Assembly: GCF_026151205.1 (NCBI RefSeq)
Contig: NC_087072.1
Coordinates: 14,672,169-14,732,168 of the forward strand
Direction: 5' to 3'
From: Bolinopsis microptera
Lineage: Eukaryota > Ctenophora > Tentaculata > Lobata > Bolinopsidae
Length of the DNA stretch: 60,000 bases
Shown: one piece after another, positions 12,101 through 22,470 of the stretch
Layout of the letters: the number at the start of each line of letters is the position of its first letter
Numbering within the stretch: the stretch's first letter is position 1
The notes under the pieces: generated by a model
What the model was told of the DNA's origin: nothing
The model's input: only the letters and a program-made list of their open reading frames with translations
Databases searched by the model: none
Translations under genes and position numbers: made by a program

Positions 12101-15100
12101 TGATGTTTCCTAGGATCCCGACCAGGACCACCACCACGTTGTAAAGGATCAGGATAACTTGGGTGATGGGGGTCAGGGAGGTGAGCGGCAGGATGTCTGA
12201 TATCTCTGTGATGTTCCTTGAGTCTACTTCAAACATTGTCTAATTGTAGAGCTCTTGGTTAGATCAAATTATTTGAAATCAGTCATTTTGACTTCAGACT
12301 TTAAAATGTTATCGAATGAACTGAGATTAAAGCAATGATGATTTAAGAAATGAATTATTGTATAGAAGGGCTTAGCCGTTGAACTAATGCTCCTAAGAGG
12401 AAAACGGTGTAGTTTCAGTTGCTGTAAAGCTGAAAGGGGTGGTGGACCTAATGACTTAGTAACTCCTGAAAGTCAGAGCTGGCAATCAAATTAGCTTATT
12501 GTTTGTGGCATCCTCTTCAAACGTCCACATAACATGATGATTTGTGTTCCACCAATACGTAAATGAGGGTGAATGTTTAGCGGATGATACTTTGCACGTG
12601 TCAAATTGGATGAGCTACCGCAACGAGTATCCTTTATTCGAACAAACTGCCGAAATTTTCGAAGCAATGAAATTAAATGGAAATGTCTGGCGCTAATCGT
12701 ATTGAGGACTAAATAACGTGAATTAAAATATCCGATAAAACTTTAAATTGTTACGTCAATCATGAAGTTCATCGTATCAACCATGCTCATATAACCGAAG
12801 AACTGCTGTTTCATAGATTTGTTGCAGCAACACCAGTGCAGATATCGCCCGTTTTTATTTGAGAAACGTGCCGGAACTTTAAATACCAATAAATTAAAAG
12901 GTCAGTTGTCAGATTATTCTGAGAATCTGGGATGTTTGGAAGTAAATCATTTACGCGAATGCGAGAAATCATTATATTCCGCCAGTCTCAGTTAAACAAC
13001 AAGGGTGGGGATAAATTTGAGATCCTTCCACTGGGCACGGTTGGTTCGTTCATGGATACCGTTTAAGAATGAAATAAACCCGTTTTTATTTAATTTTAAA
13101 AACTAACAGTAACAGCAACCACGGTAAAAAAGCCGGTATTTCAGTCATGATTATTGAAAATGTGGAGACTTTTACATATAATATTATTTATTGGGGCGCT
13201 ATAAATCTAACAGATATTTTATAGGCTGTGATTAGTGCGTTTCCACAACTCTCCAGATATTTAAGAATCAGACACAGATTTCCTTGCAATTTCCGGCATG
13301 CTTTGCAGCGGTTTTCGAGATCTTAGTTATTATTATTAACAATTAAAGATGAACTGAACAAGATTAAAGATAAGAGATATATCTGCGTGCAATAAATGTT
13401 ATGACAATTATTTAGGTACAGATCACTATACACTACACTGTACATGAGTACAGTACTGTATTAATCATTTTGTCTACAAACCTGTTTAATAATGATAAAA
13501 ATACCTACTTCTGGCACAATATTATCTCCTCTACTTGATTTAATAAAGATAAGAATGCAAATTGCAAACCCTCGTCGTATGGTACCAGATTGGTCAAGTA
13601 TCGGTAGAAAGGTGATTTGTGGTAGGATAGTAATGCTGGGTGCAGATGGTCAATTATAAGGATTGTTATTGTACATATTATTATTGGAATAAATGAGCAA
13701 TAACATGTTCGGCAACCACTAAAATATCGATTTTACCTTCAGAAGCCCAAAGAAAATAATTGAGCTGGGTGTTAAAACGGTAACAAAAGCTAGCTTTACT
13801 GAAAATGAACTGCTAATGAACTGCTATGCCAGGAATTTAGAAATTGATCTGAAATAACCTGGTCTGAAATAATCCTTTTACCTGTGCGGAGTCGTTATAT
13901 ATGGTGCTAATTAAGGTATCGAATAACTATAAATTAGTCCCACCGGCCAGCTGAATGCATTTCGTGTATAACTTCTTTTTCTGAAACTAGCGCCCCGCAT
14001 TTTGACGAATTATCAGATAAAAACTTTTCCATTTAATTGGAGTTGAAAGACAAAGACTAACGCAATGGAAGCTGTCAAGTTGGGTTTATGTGTATCCAGC
14101 GTCGGGCAGGCTCATACTTAATTAACATGTTCTTGAAATATTCTACTAACCATGCATTTCAGTGGCTCCTCCTGACAACGCTACTATTCTGGCGAGGTTA
14201 CAAGCTGAGAGGAAACTGTTACACGCTGAACGTCGTGCTAGCGCCATGTTTCAGGTCGGGGTCGTTACAGTTTAACTTTTCCCTGTTTTTCCTGTAACAT
14301 GACATAAAATAACGATCACTATCTTTTGTAAAAATATTTCTCATCAGTCATCAACAACCCGGTTTTGATAGATATATCTTTCAGTCGCCAAAAATGGTGG
14401 AAGTGCTGCTGAAATTGGAGAAAGAGATAAACGAGGGTGGTCTTACAATCAGACACGATCGAAAACTGGACGCAGATCTGGGTTAGTGACTGATTATAGT
14501 CTCCGTTATGATCGATTATACTATAATTTGAATCTTACAAACCTGCTTTGCTCCTTTGATGTTTGAGGTCAGATCTTGATTTGTTTGCTAAATCTGGGCA
14601 GTGGTGTCTTTAGGGTAGGTATGATATTCTTAATGGAGTATCTGAAAATTGAAATGGCAATTCTTTGGAATTGTCGACAAAGCTTTTAGTTCTTAAATTA
14701 AGCCGGCTATTTTTAACAGACCACATACATTTTATCAGTAAAATAAATCAGTAAAAAGAGCTTGTTTTTCCATAGAGTCACACCGAATAAAACTTTTGTT
14801 AAAAGGCAATTCACGCGTAAAGTCCGAACTCCGTTTTTGAATTTTAAAATTCATATCCTATATTTTCGCAGGTTTGAAAGATCAGCTGATAGATTTGCTG
14901 CTGTGCTATAATCCAGTATGGTTGAGACTGGGTCTTGAAGTGCTGTACGAGGAAATACTGCCTCTCTCCGAACACCGGGTAGGTTTACTGAGTTCATGAC
15001 AGGGGGAGGGGGGGGGGGGTCTCAGTATTCTGGCACTTCCTCTAGCACTTCCTCTCCAATGATACTAATAGGGGGGGACACCAGTATTATGGCACTTCCT

Positions 15101-18100
15101 CTAGCACTTCCTCTCCAATCATACTAATAGTATGGTGGAAACTTTTACCTCTGGCAGTCCAATTACCTGGCGGAAATGTATTACCTTGTAATTTAGGGGT
15201 TTAAATTAGTTCGGAAGTTTGGTTTCAATATTGCGGAAGTAAAACTTTAATATGCGACGGTTATCAAGCTATGAATTTTATTCAACCGATCCTGTAGATG
15301 ATCCTGTTTAATTATATAATAACCACCCAGGATTTGCCAGGATTGGTATCGTTCCTGAACTCTAGGTTTGTGAACAACCCGGTAATAGCTCTCCAGTACG
15401 CTCATTCTACAGTCCCCGGCTCCTATGGTGCAGGTTACGAAGGGGAGCTCAGAAGATTTACTCTTAAAAAGGTAAATTCGGAATATTATGTGAAGTCGTT
15501 ACTTACGTATTTAAAGTCACTATTGTACGTCATTAGAACTATGTATGTTCATCGGCAAGTTAATAAAATAATTAATGATGAAGCATTGTAAAAATAAGAA
15601 GTGTAATCTCGATTTGCCTAACCTTAAATCGCACAAACGTCAAACGTACATAGTTAAGATAGCACGAATCTGATGTCACACGTTTTGAGTGCGCAGGAAA
15701 TTACATGAAAATAGTGACGCACCACTTTCATGTAATATGTTACGGACCCAAAACATTAGTCAACATAAGTTACAGGCTTCAGCAGAGCCATATCCAGTTG
15801 CAATGGATAAACAATAAGTTGTAGAATAAAGAATATAAAGTCGTTCGTATTGGTTAAACCTTTTGTGGTATGTGATAGACAATTATTATTTATCGTGGCC
15901 ACTTGGGACGCTTTTATGGAGAACATGATAACTAACAACTCGTTGGTAGAAATTTGGCTTTTGTAAAAACGAGGGATAATTTACTCCAGCTCTGAGCTCA
16001 AAGTCTGTTTTTTACAAACGACGAATGTGACTAAAAGTTTGATAATGGTGTAATAGTTCAGAATCACCATCTGTAAAGATTCTCCCAAAACCCTGACTCT
16101 TCATCTTATCTATCTTAACTCCAACCCACAATTTGTATTGGATTATGTTTAAGAAATCCCACTATTGTATCTCTCCCAATACTTCCTCAAACTATGACCC
16201 ACCATTTTCCCAGTTTCTAATGTTGGTACTCCTGCTGGACATGGCAAAGACAAACCGTGTCATAGACTGCGATCCTTGTCTCTTTTGTCTGAAATCTCCT
16301 TACAAGACCAGCCGATCTATTCTCATTTCCTTCTCAAATGCCTATCTTGGTGGAGAAGGAGACATCACCAAACATCTCGGTTACATCGGGTAAGTGCCCC
16401 TTCCCACCGCCCTTCATTTACATGCAATTTTGTATTAATTTTATGAGTTGCATAACCTAGTCCTCTCTGATGAAGAATTTATACTCATTGCTCAATTAAA
16501 TTGTTCGCCTCTAAGAATCATACATTTGTTCAGGTACACAGTAAAGCACGAACAGAAGCATATAGAAGAGTTCGACTACCTCGTAAAGCGAATAGAATCG
16601 GAGCTGCGGGACGGTATCCGCTTGACACGTCTTGTGGAGATTATAACAGAGACCAGTCTGACTGACAAGCTGAGAACTCCTGCCGTCAGTAGACTTCAGA
16701 AGATGCATAACGTGGGGCTGGTGCTGACTCAGCTTCAGGAGGAGGGCGTCAAGTTGGACAACGTTCCTGGGGGACCCATTGTTACTAAGAGTGTTGTGGA
16801 TGGTAACCAGAACCTCACCCTGGCCCTGATCTGGGGAATCATTTATCAATATTCCATCACCAAGATATTGGCGATTGATCAGCTGAAAGCAGAGGTTAAG
16901 ATCTTGAGAGAAATACTCTCAAGGAGGAAGCAACACAACCCGTCTGCTGAAGAGAAGGATGATGACTATGTTCTGGGTCTGCCTGGACGAAGACTATCCG
17001 TGGATGAGCGAAGTTTCTTTAACAGTGAAGTACTAGCCACACTTCTGGATTGGTGTAAGATAGTGTGCAGTTATTACGATGTTCCTGTAGACAACTTCAC
17101 AGTTTCCTTCTCAGACGGCAGGGTCCTGTGTCTCCTGGTTCATCACTACCACCCTGAGCTCCTCCCTCTCTCCCGGATCCGCATGCAGACCTCCCTCTCA
17201 CACCAGCTAATGGAGCTAAACGCATCACGGGACTTTCTGTCCGACTCTCGCCTGGATCCCGACCTTTACAGGGATAATGAGAAGGAGAACTTTAGGGCTC
17301 TAGCTGATGCAATGAAGGGTCTGAACGAAGTTCCGTACATGATAACCCCAGGAGATATGCTGGGTACAATTCCTGATGAGAAAGTGGTAGTCACGTTCGT
17401 ATCTTATCTATGTGCCGCTCTGGTGGACATCTCGCAAGATTTCCGTGCTGCTCAGAAGATACAGCGAGCCTGGAGACGCCACAATTTCTTCGAAGTCTAC
17501 GAGGAGATGAAAGAGAGGCGTCGAGCGATCATTAAGGTGCAGGCCTTGGCAAGAGCTCTAATGGCAAGACGGCAGCTTGAGGAACTGAAGCTAAACAGAG
17601 AAGCTATCATCGCTAAAAGGAAAGAATATGCTGCTTCGAGGATCCAGTTGAAATGGAGGACCTATACCGCTACAAAGGATATAAGAGCGGACTTTATAAA
17701 GAAGCGTGGAGCTGCCAAAACTATACAGAAATTCTACAAGGCAATACTAGAAGAACGTTGGAGAGATAGAATAGGAGCAGCTAAGCTCATTCAGAAGACA
17801 TGGAGATGTCATCGAGACAGGAGCAAGTATTTGCGTGTACAACAGTCGACCGTAAAGATACAGTCTGCTGTCAGAATGTATATATGCCGAAGTGACTTCA
17901 TCCGTCGTAAATCAGCAGTCGAATGTATCTCAAATGTGTGGAGATCGTACACTGCGATGAACAAGAATAGACATGATTTCCTAAACAAACGATCAGCAGC
18001 TGTTTGTGTACAGAAATATCTGAGAGGTTATCTCGCCAGAAAGAACGCTGGAAAGATAAGATCTGCTATCAAGATACAAGGACTTTATCGTGGATTCAAA

Positions 18101-20868
18101 GCTCGAAAAGATGTTCAACTGATGAAGAGCCAGCGAGAGTTGATTCAAACGCAGATCAAATCATCCATAATGATACAGTCAGCCATCAGAGGATTCCTTG
18201 CCAGACGAGATTCGAGGAAAATATCAGAAGCTGTTGTAAAGATCCAGCAGCACTACAGATCATATCTGATAACTAGATACCATCGACAGAACTTCCTACT
18301 CATGAGACAGTATACTGTGTTTATACAGAGCCGATTCCGAGGTTACTTGGCAAGAAAAGAGTTGTCTCTTCAACAAGAAGCAGCAACCAAAATTCAAGCT
18401 GCTTTTAGAGGCTGCTTAGCGAGATCCCACATTCAGCTTCAGCATCGCTCTGCTGCTTTAATTCAACGAGCTTTCAAAGGTTTCCTCCAAATGAAATCAG
18501 ATCGAGCTTTGTTCGAAGAAATAAGGACAGCCGCAGTTAAAATACAGGCTACATGGAGGATGTGCAGTCAAAAACGCAAGTACAGGGATATAAAAAAGAC
18601 AACAGTGCAGATACAAGCTTGGTATAGAATGCACAGACAAGCACAAGCGTACAAGCATCAAAGACAAAGTTGCATCAAAATTCAGTGCGGATGGAGAGGT
18701 TACCTCCAAATGAAATCAGATCGAGCATTCTTCGAAGGAAAAAGGGCAGCCGCTGTCAAAATTCAGTCGTATTGGAGGATGGTTCAAGTCATGAGAATAG
18801 TTTCCGAACAGTGCCAAGCAGCGACACAAATCCAGTCTAGTTGGAGGATGTACAGTAATCGTTCAGCATACCTGCAGCAGAAATACGCTGCCGTCAGGAT
18901 CCAGCGAGCGTGGAGAAGTGTTGTGGTGAGGGACCAGATACGGGACCAGAAAGTAAGAGTGTTGAGAACATTGCTCATGATACAGTCTCATTACAGGGGC
19001 CTAGCTCTGAGATCAGGTGTGGCCAAGCAGCAGAGATGTGCCGTGAAACTACAGTCATTTTACCGAGGATATCGGGCAAGGCAGGAGATAGCACGCCAGC
19101 ATGAGAGTGCTGGTTTGATACAGGCTTGTTATCGAGGTTATAAAGACATGAAGTTCCTCAGAGCCCGGTTCATTACCATTAAACTGAGTGCTATTGTGAT
19201 CCAATCTCACGTCAGATCATATCTCGTTAGACGGGATATTTCACGAGCTACTGAAGCTGCTGTTGCTGTTCAGGCTCACTACCGAGGATATTGTGTCAGG
19301 AAATCGTATCTTAAACAAAGAAACGCGGCATGTCTCATCCAGGAGCATACTAGAGCGTGGATAGAGGGTCGGAGACGGTTGGAAAACTATCAACAAATCC
19401 GCCGAGCGACTATCTTGATGCAGGCATGTTACCGGGGGGCGTGCACACGCAGACATCTCTACAAACAGATCGTGATCGCTACCAAAATTCAGGCAACTTG
19501 GCGTATGTACGTCACGAGAACAAGTTATCTCACACAAAAACACGCAGCCGTTAAAATACAGTCCACATGGAGAATGTACAGCCAGAAACACAAGTTTAGC
19601 TATTTAATAGAGAAAACAGTGCAGATACAAGCTTGGTATAGAATGCACAGACAAGCACAAGCGTACAAGCACCAAAGACAAAGTTGCATTAAAATCCAAT
19701 GTAGTTGGAAAGGTTATCTGGCCAGAAAACGGTATCAGAGTACAAGGAATGCGGTTATAAGGATTCAAGCTGCGGTGAGGGGACTCAGTGCTCGGAGAAT
19801 CTTGTCGGGTCTTCAAAGTCTTGAAGTTTTGAGACGTCGCCTTCTTGACCATAATCTCTCCATAGCACAGGTTAGTTTTTATTGGTTTTATTTGTTATAG
19901 GAATTAAATGAAATGGGTAAAAGAAATGGGAAAAATGAAACAAATGTTGTCAACGTTAGAGAGATATCAAGAACAGCGTCTACAATACTGTAAAAATAAG
20001 AACTTCCGATAATCTCTTATACTGCGTATAATTATAAAAAGGATTGATCACATGACTCATAACTTTATCACGTGATGCGAGCGTTGAAATAATAAATGCC
20101 TTGCGAGTACAACCTGTACGACAATATTAGGTTACAGCTTTAACACGGTCAATCGTTAAGTAAATTTAAGGAAAGATAAATAACAATTAGCAAATGTGAG
20201 AAATGAGGTAAGAATAATATGTAAACCAAACTGTCAAAAGACGTCATAATAATGTAAGCTGTGACAATAAAGATATGTATAATATATGTATTGCGGTACA
20301 AAAGAACATCATATTTAATATTAAAGTTAAAACCCAGTTATATAAAGGTGAAGTGATTTTGTAAAACACTAATGACAGATTGAAGATATCTGAAGCCTCA
20401 ACATTAATAAAGCGAACGCTTTTGAATTCCAACAAGTTATCAGTGCAGCTATTTTAATTAAAATACCGAATTTAGTTAAGTATTTCGGCATATATGTGTA
20501 ACACAGGTTTTGATTAAAACTCCCGAGTCCAGACGGCTGGAAATTAATAAAATCTTTTAAATCTGACCCACCTGGCATTTTAAATCTTATCCCCCATCTG
20601 GCTTTAGCATCGTACTGTTTTTAGCTGGTTTTTTACCTGGCAATGGAATTTTAATACAGTGGATTTACAACTTGTAGTAGGATTAGAATTAGGGATTTTA
20701 ATTTAAATGTACTTCGCGATATGTAGGCAGTTATTTTTTACTTTAACAGTCACAGAGTCTTCAGAGTTGTACCCCACTCAAATATATTACTGATCTACCA
20801 TCTGATCATGCCTATTCTCACAGGTTAGAGATTTAGACAGAAAGCTATCTGAAATACTAGGGAGTTGA
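20..20868 (+). CDS. ASPM: ASPM / abnormal spindle orthologue, 23 exons
   Basis: Microtubule minus-end and spindle-pole protein. My GT-AG model with continuous phase is: 20-139, 2406-2601, 2802-2911, 3252-3332, 4370-4456, 4580-4876, 5021-5134, 7670-7816, 7931-8023, 8406-8575, 8698-9013, 9226-9333, 9497-9893, 10140-10280, 10437-10517, 10651-10845, 14163-14254, 14385-14481, 14872-14978, 15331-15471, 16214-16389, 16534-19870, 20824-20868; 6,648 nt, 2,215 aa. What shows the family: N-terminal FGDV...NP...WTP (ASH domain), KQERAFTVWMNF and LLCYNPVWLRLGLE before the CH region, DCDPCLFC and SRLQKMHNV in CH1, VSFSDGRVLC in CH2, then about 32 IQ motifs (residues about 1395-2180). Many S/T-P sites in residues 150-800 suggest mitotic kinase control (inference). 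Exons 5-7 have weak splice sites and are the least certain. The start ATG lies at the window edge, so an earlier exon is possible. Confidence 0.9.
518..2047. mobile_element. TTAA-flanked inverted-repeat element filled with GAGGTTAACC motifs (element 1)
   Basis: This insert in ASPM intron 1 is flanked by TTAA at 518-521 and 2044-2047. The inverted ends read GGCCAGAGGGGG, with a 27-G run on the left and a 12-C run on the right. There is no coding capacity. At least ten copies of GAGGTTAAC or its complement lie inside (near 664, 705, 720, 832, 975, 1161, 1207, 1303, 1352, 1677, 1711). TTAA duplication is typical of piggyBac-type elements, but no transposase is present, so this would be a non-autonomous element. 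Confidence 0.75.
1544..1853. repeat. 310-bp palindrome inside element 1
   Basis: Arms 1544-1686 and 1712-1853 are inverted copies with scattered mismatches around a loop of about 25 nt. Both contain GGTACAGTGGTTCCTTGGAC and end in GAGGTTAACC. The structure would fold into a long hairpin. Confidence 0.8.
2406..3332 (+). CDS. ASPM: ASPM exons 2-4 (ASH domain and following)
   Basis: There are three exons. 2406-2601 encodes VKAGKTKIACFTLVNP to VAWTP, the core beta-sandwich of the ASPM-SPD2-Hydin domain that targets proteins to centrosomes and cilia. 2802-2911 continues with the conserved GWDRKRFVILLVG strand. 3252-3332 encodes a short linker. Acceptors end in CAG and donors are GTATGT, GTAAAG and GTAAAC. 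Phases are 0, 1, 0, 0 and join without stops. Confidence 0.85.
3639..4345 (-). mobile_element. 5'-truncated LINE fragment (reverse transcriptase C-terminal part)
   Basis: An antisense 233-residue frame in ASPM intron 4. It holds EKDLGVDVTPKLSWNSQC, then KACQQLGMVRR and, near the end, LWNGLPLQVRQ...SLFKAEVTKHL, which is the usual C-terminal part of CR1/L2/Jockey-like non-LTR reverse transcriptases. The catalytic palm is absent, as expected for a copy truncated at its 5' end. The + strand before 3639 has an ATAATAATA run, a possible 3' microsatellite tail. It cannot be active. Confidence 0.8.
4370..8023 (+). CDS. ASPM: ASPM exons 5-9, including a duplicated exon pair
   Basis: The exons are 4370-4456, 4580-4876, 5021-5134, 7670-7816 and 7931-8023, encoding low-complexity basic and S/T-P-rich protein. 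Exons 6 and 8 both end ...SPF...TP followed by a similar donor (CCGGT..GTGAAC). Exons 7 and 9 both start after CCAAACAG and encode arginine-rich segments sharing MRECK / ERECKKKK, then S.MF.D and VKT. This is an internal duplication of a two-exon block. The donors of exons 5 (GTTAAT) and 7 (GTGTGT) are weak, so these ends are tentative. Confidence 0.6.
5264..7395. mobile_element. Outer hAT-like non-autonomous element with 8-bp target duplication
   Basis: TTAAACAG occurs at 5264-5271 and 7388-7395, directly flanking the inverted ends CCCACATCCAGAAA (from 5272) and TTTCTGGATGTGGG (to 7387). Next to the ends both sides share GGGAGGAAAT. An exact 8-bp duplication is characteristic of hAT-type transposition. 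The element has no coding frame and is split by the insert at 5374-7013. Confidence 0.82.
5374..7013. mobile_element. Nested TA-flanked element filled with CCCCTAAAATGTCA motifs (element 2)
   Basis: The ends are inverted: TACGGGTAAACCGCCCCTAA at 5374 and its complement up to 7013. The motif CCCCTAAAA(T/C)GTCA occurs in direct orientation at 5387, 5571, 5727, 5751, about 6267 and 6292, and inverted at 6442, 6464, 6624, 6647, 6970 and 6987, so six copies face each way with the switch in the middle. No protein-coding frame is seen. A TA duplication fits the ends and the related element at 58415. Confidence 0.82.
8406..10845 (+). CDS. ASPM: ASPM exons 10-16 (linker up to CH region)
   Basis: The exons are 8406-8575, 8698-9013, 9226-9333, 9497-9893, 10140-10280, 10437-10517 and 10651-10845, with phases 2, 0, 0, 1, 1, 1, 1. 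They encode a disordered basic linker with many TP sites and a nine-residue tandem repeat (QTFMECHTV / QTFMECHTI at 8738-8792). The last exon carries YFDEKWKMKQERAFTVWMNF, the strongest family signature upstream of the CH domains. Confidence 0.8.
8738..8792 (+). repeat. Tandem repeat encoding QTFMECHT twice
   Basis: A 27-30 nt unit in ASPM exon 11 is repeated once with one silent difference (ACCTTT / ACCTTC), giving two copies of QTFMECHT. It is a young in-frame duplication in the disordered linker. Confidence 0.75.
11029..12236 (-). CDS. Rhodopsin-family GPCR, two exons, nested antisense in an ASPM intron
   Basis: Exon 1 is 12236-11867 and exon 2 is 11654-11029 (donor GTTACT, acceptor ATATTACAG), giving 331 aa. 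Seven hydrophobic segments are visible: TM1 with GN (VGILGNITVLYSS), TM2 with LAVSD, TM3 after a cysteine, TM4 and TM5 separated by a loop with CW, TM6, and TM7 with NPVIY. An N-glycosylation site (NIT) lies in the short N terminus. The TM3 DRY motif is changed to YRI (SVYRIWAIRR) and TM6 has no CWxP, so signalling may be atypical. The ligand is unknown; peptide or orphan receptor is the best guess. It lies inside the intron between ASPM exons 16 and 17. Confidence 0.88.
12237..14162. other. ASPM intron / upstream flank of the GPCR
   Basis: This AT-rich non-coding stretch would hold the GPCR promoter on the minus strand. I see no supported gene, repeat or structured RNA in it. Confidence 0.5.
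14163..16389 (+). CDS. ASPM: ASPM exons 17-21 (start of calponin-homology 1)
   Basis: The exons are 14163-14254, 14385-14481, 14872-14978, 15331-15471 and 16214-16389. They encode a helical stretch (MVEVLLKLEKEI), then LLCYNPVWLRLGLEVLYEE, FTLKK, and LDMAKTNRVIDCDPCLFC and GEGDITKHLGYIG. The order matches the segment leading into and opening the first CH domain in ASPM of other animals. All splice phases are consistent. Confidence 0.87.
15005..15131. repeat. G-run and two-copy tandem repeat
   Basis: A G-rich run at about 15002-15019 is followed by two copies of a 48-50 bp unit containing GGCACTTCCTCTAGCACTTC (15022-15070 and 15081-15131), separated by GGGGGGACAC. It is intronic in ASPM. Confidence 0.75.
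15472..16213. other. ASPM intron 20 with one short dyad
   Basis: Non-coding. The only structure seen is an imperfect hairpin near 15703-15739 with arms ATTACATGAAA / TTTCATGTAAT. Confidence 0.45.
16534..19870 (+). CDS. ASPM: ASPM exon 22: CH domains and about 32 IQ motifs
   Basis: This 3,337-nt exon follows a TTGTTCAG acceptor. It completes CH1 (IRLTRLVEIITE, RLQKMHNV), encodes CH2 (about residues 1245-1395, FTVSFSDGRVLCLLVHHYHP) and then an uninterrupted array of about 32 IQ-type motifs such as VKIQSTWRM and IKIQGLYRG, expected to bind calmodulin or light chains. Several IQs are degenerate, with V, L or S replacing I or Q. Two parts of the array (18602-18680 and 19616-19694) are almost identical in DNA, showing recent internal exchange. 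It ends in phase 0 at the donor GTTAGT. Confidence 0.93.
19871..20823. other. ASPM last intron
   Basis: AT-rich intron between exons 22 and 23. Reading through the donor would add VSFYWFYLL and stop at 19900. I see no other feature. Confidence 0.5.
20824..20868 (+). CDS. ASPM: ASPM exon 23 (last exon)
   Basis: After a CTATTCTCACAG acceptor, the frame adds VRDLDRKLSEILGS and a TGA stop. The amphipathic run continues the helix ending exon 22 (SLEVLRRRLLDHNLSIAQ), which supports the junction. No further exon with ASPM C-terminal character was seen before the poly(A) signal. Confidence 0.65.
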   Translation, partial: VRDLDRKLSEILGS

Positions 20869-22470
20869 GGGAACACGTGTTAACAGTGCTGGGGACACAA
20901 GATAAAGATTCAGATCACGTCAGCTCGACTTGAAGCAACAGAATACAGATGTTCACTGTTCAGTAACGCACCAGTCGACCGGTCTACATTCTACAATCAG
21001 GAGGCTGCATCTTTAAAATACTGAAATATGTTTTTGTATTGGACTTTAAGACTCTTATAATATAATAAATTTGTTTAACATTTGTTCGCTTGGATCTCGT
21101 AGAAATAGAAAATATTTAGTCTTAGCGAATTCTTCTTGCTTTGACAGTGATAAAAATCTCTAATATAATAATATGGTTAATATTGCCCACGACTAATAAT
21201 TACGTTTTCTTTATTTGTAACCATACTTTATCGTTATGGTTTGTACTACGTAACATTCTGGAATTCACATTTTTTCGATTGAATATTAATAGGGTGACTG
21301 ATCATTCTGAATAAGAAAACATTTTGATGTTAAGATATTACAAGTTTTAGAATCACTTGTAATTTAACATTTTTTATTTTATTCAAAGATAGGTTAACAC
21401 ATAGCTCTTCTTAAATGACTATTTCGCTGTTAATTCATTATTCATAATCATTGTGTAATCAATAATGAATACATTTAACATTGTTTATTGTACAAAATAT
21501 TAGCTCGATAATTAATATCAATAGTTTTTAATTTGCCTAATAAATCAATCAATCAATAATTTATTACCTTTTCAATTTAGTAATGAATGAATTTAGACTG
21601 AAAGGCGTGTAATTATATATTGACATAGGAACTACAAGAAATTAAAACTTTCTAGGGTCAAAGTAACGACAGTAATTATTCTGATAATATCATGGTAGCC
21701 ATTCCGTTACAGTAGACCCTCAACTCCCAAATCGTGCAATAATACTTTGTAATAAACCAAGCTTTTAGCAAATCTATTCTAAAAGTAATAATGATATCTG
21801 CACTGATAATTTCGCTTTAATTCACCCACTATTCGAGGTTTACTGTTAAAGAAATACCTGGAAAGTAGATACGCTATTTATTCCCCACCCAATTATCGGG
21901 TAAGAAAAACTTGGCACACTTATTTTTAATAATCTATTGACTTCGTAACTCCTCACAGGATCTTTCGTTATTCATGGAGGTCCTTGATCTTCATTCTTCA
22001 TATTGGATTTGCATCTTGTTATTTATTTTTCTTATAACAGTCATACAAATTTAAAAACACCATCCGCCCGAGTAAATTGGCACTTTTATAATTCGCTCTT
22101 TTCTCTAATAGTAATACCGATTGCTGGTTTTATCGAATAATATGTGCATAATTGGAACTGCCATGCCACAAAGTTATAACAGTAAACGCTACAGTCTATA
22201 CATATTACATACACGTCAACTCTATTTCGTAATAATTACACCATCATTCAGAATGACATAATGTGGACATGAAATCGTGGGGGAGTTCATCAAACAAGAT
22301 TTATCAGACACCTTTCAATCAAGCACAATCCTAATTACAAATTATGCGTCCAAGTTTGAGGATGGTTCAAAATATCACCTTGACCTCGAGACAAAGTCCG
22401 AAGATTCAACTGCCGAACATTTTCAACTAGGGAATGGAGATTGGAGCTGCAGAATTATTTTTTAAACAGT
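20869..22470. other. ASPM 3' UTR and gene-poor spacer
   Basis: After the poly(A) signal at 21064 the sequence is AT-rich with no convincing coding frame. It separates ASPM from the zinc-finger cluster. Confidence 0.5.
21064..21069 (+). terminator. Poly(A) signal, ASPM 3' UTR
   Basis: An AATAAA hexamer lies 195 nt after the proposed ASPM stop codon, followed by a T-rich stretch. It fits the end of the transcript. Confidence 0.5.

Noticed and set aside
19871-19900. ASPM ending at 19900 by reading through the exon 22 donor
   Set aside because: A good acceptor at 20823 followed by an in-frame helical continuation and stop, then a poly(A) signal, makes the spliced end more likely.
22277-22465. 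Small open frame of 62 codons before ZF0
   Set aside because: No family features; it may include decayed N-terminal sequence but cannot be supported as a gene.
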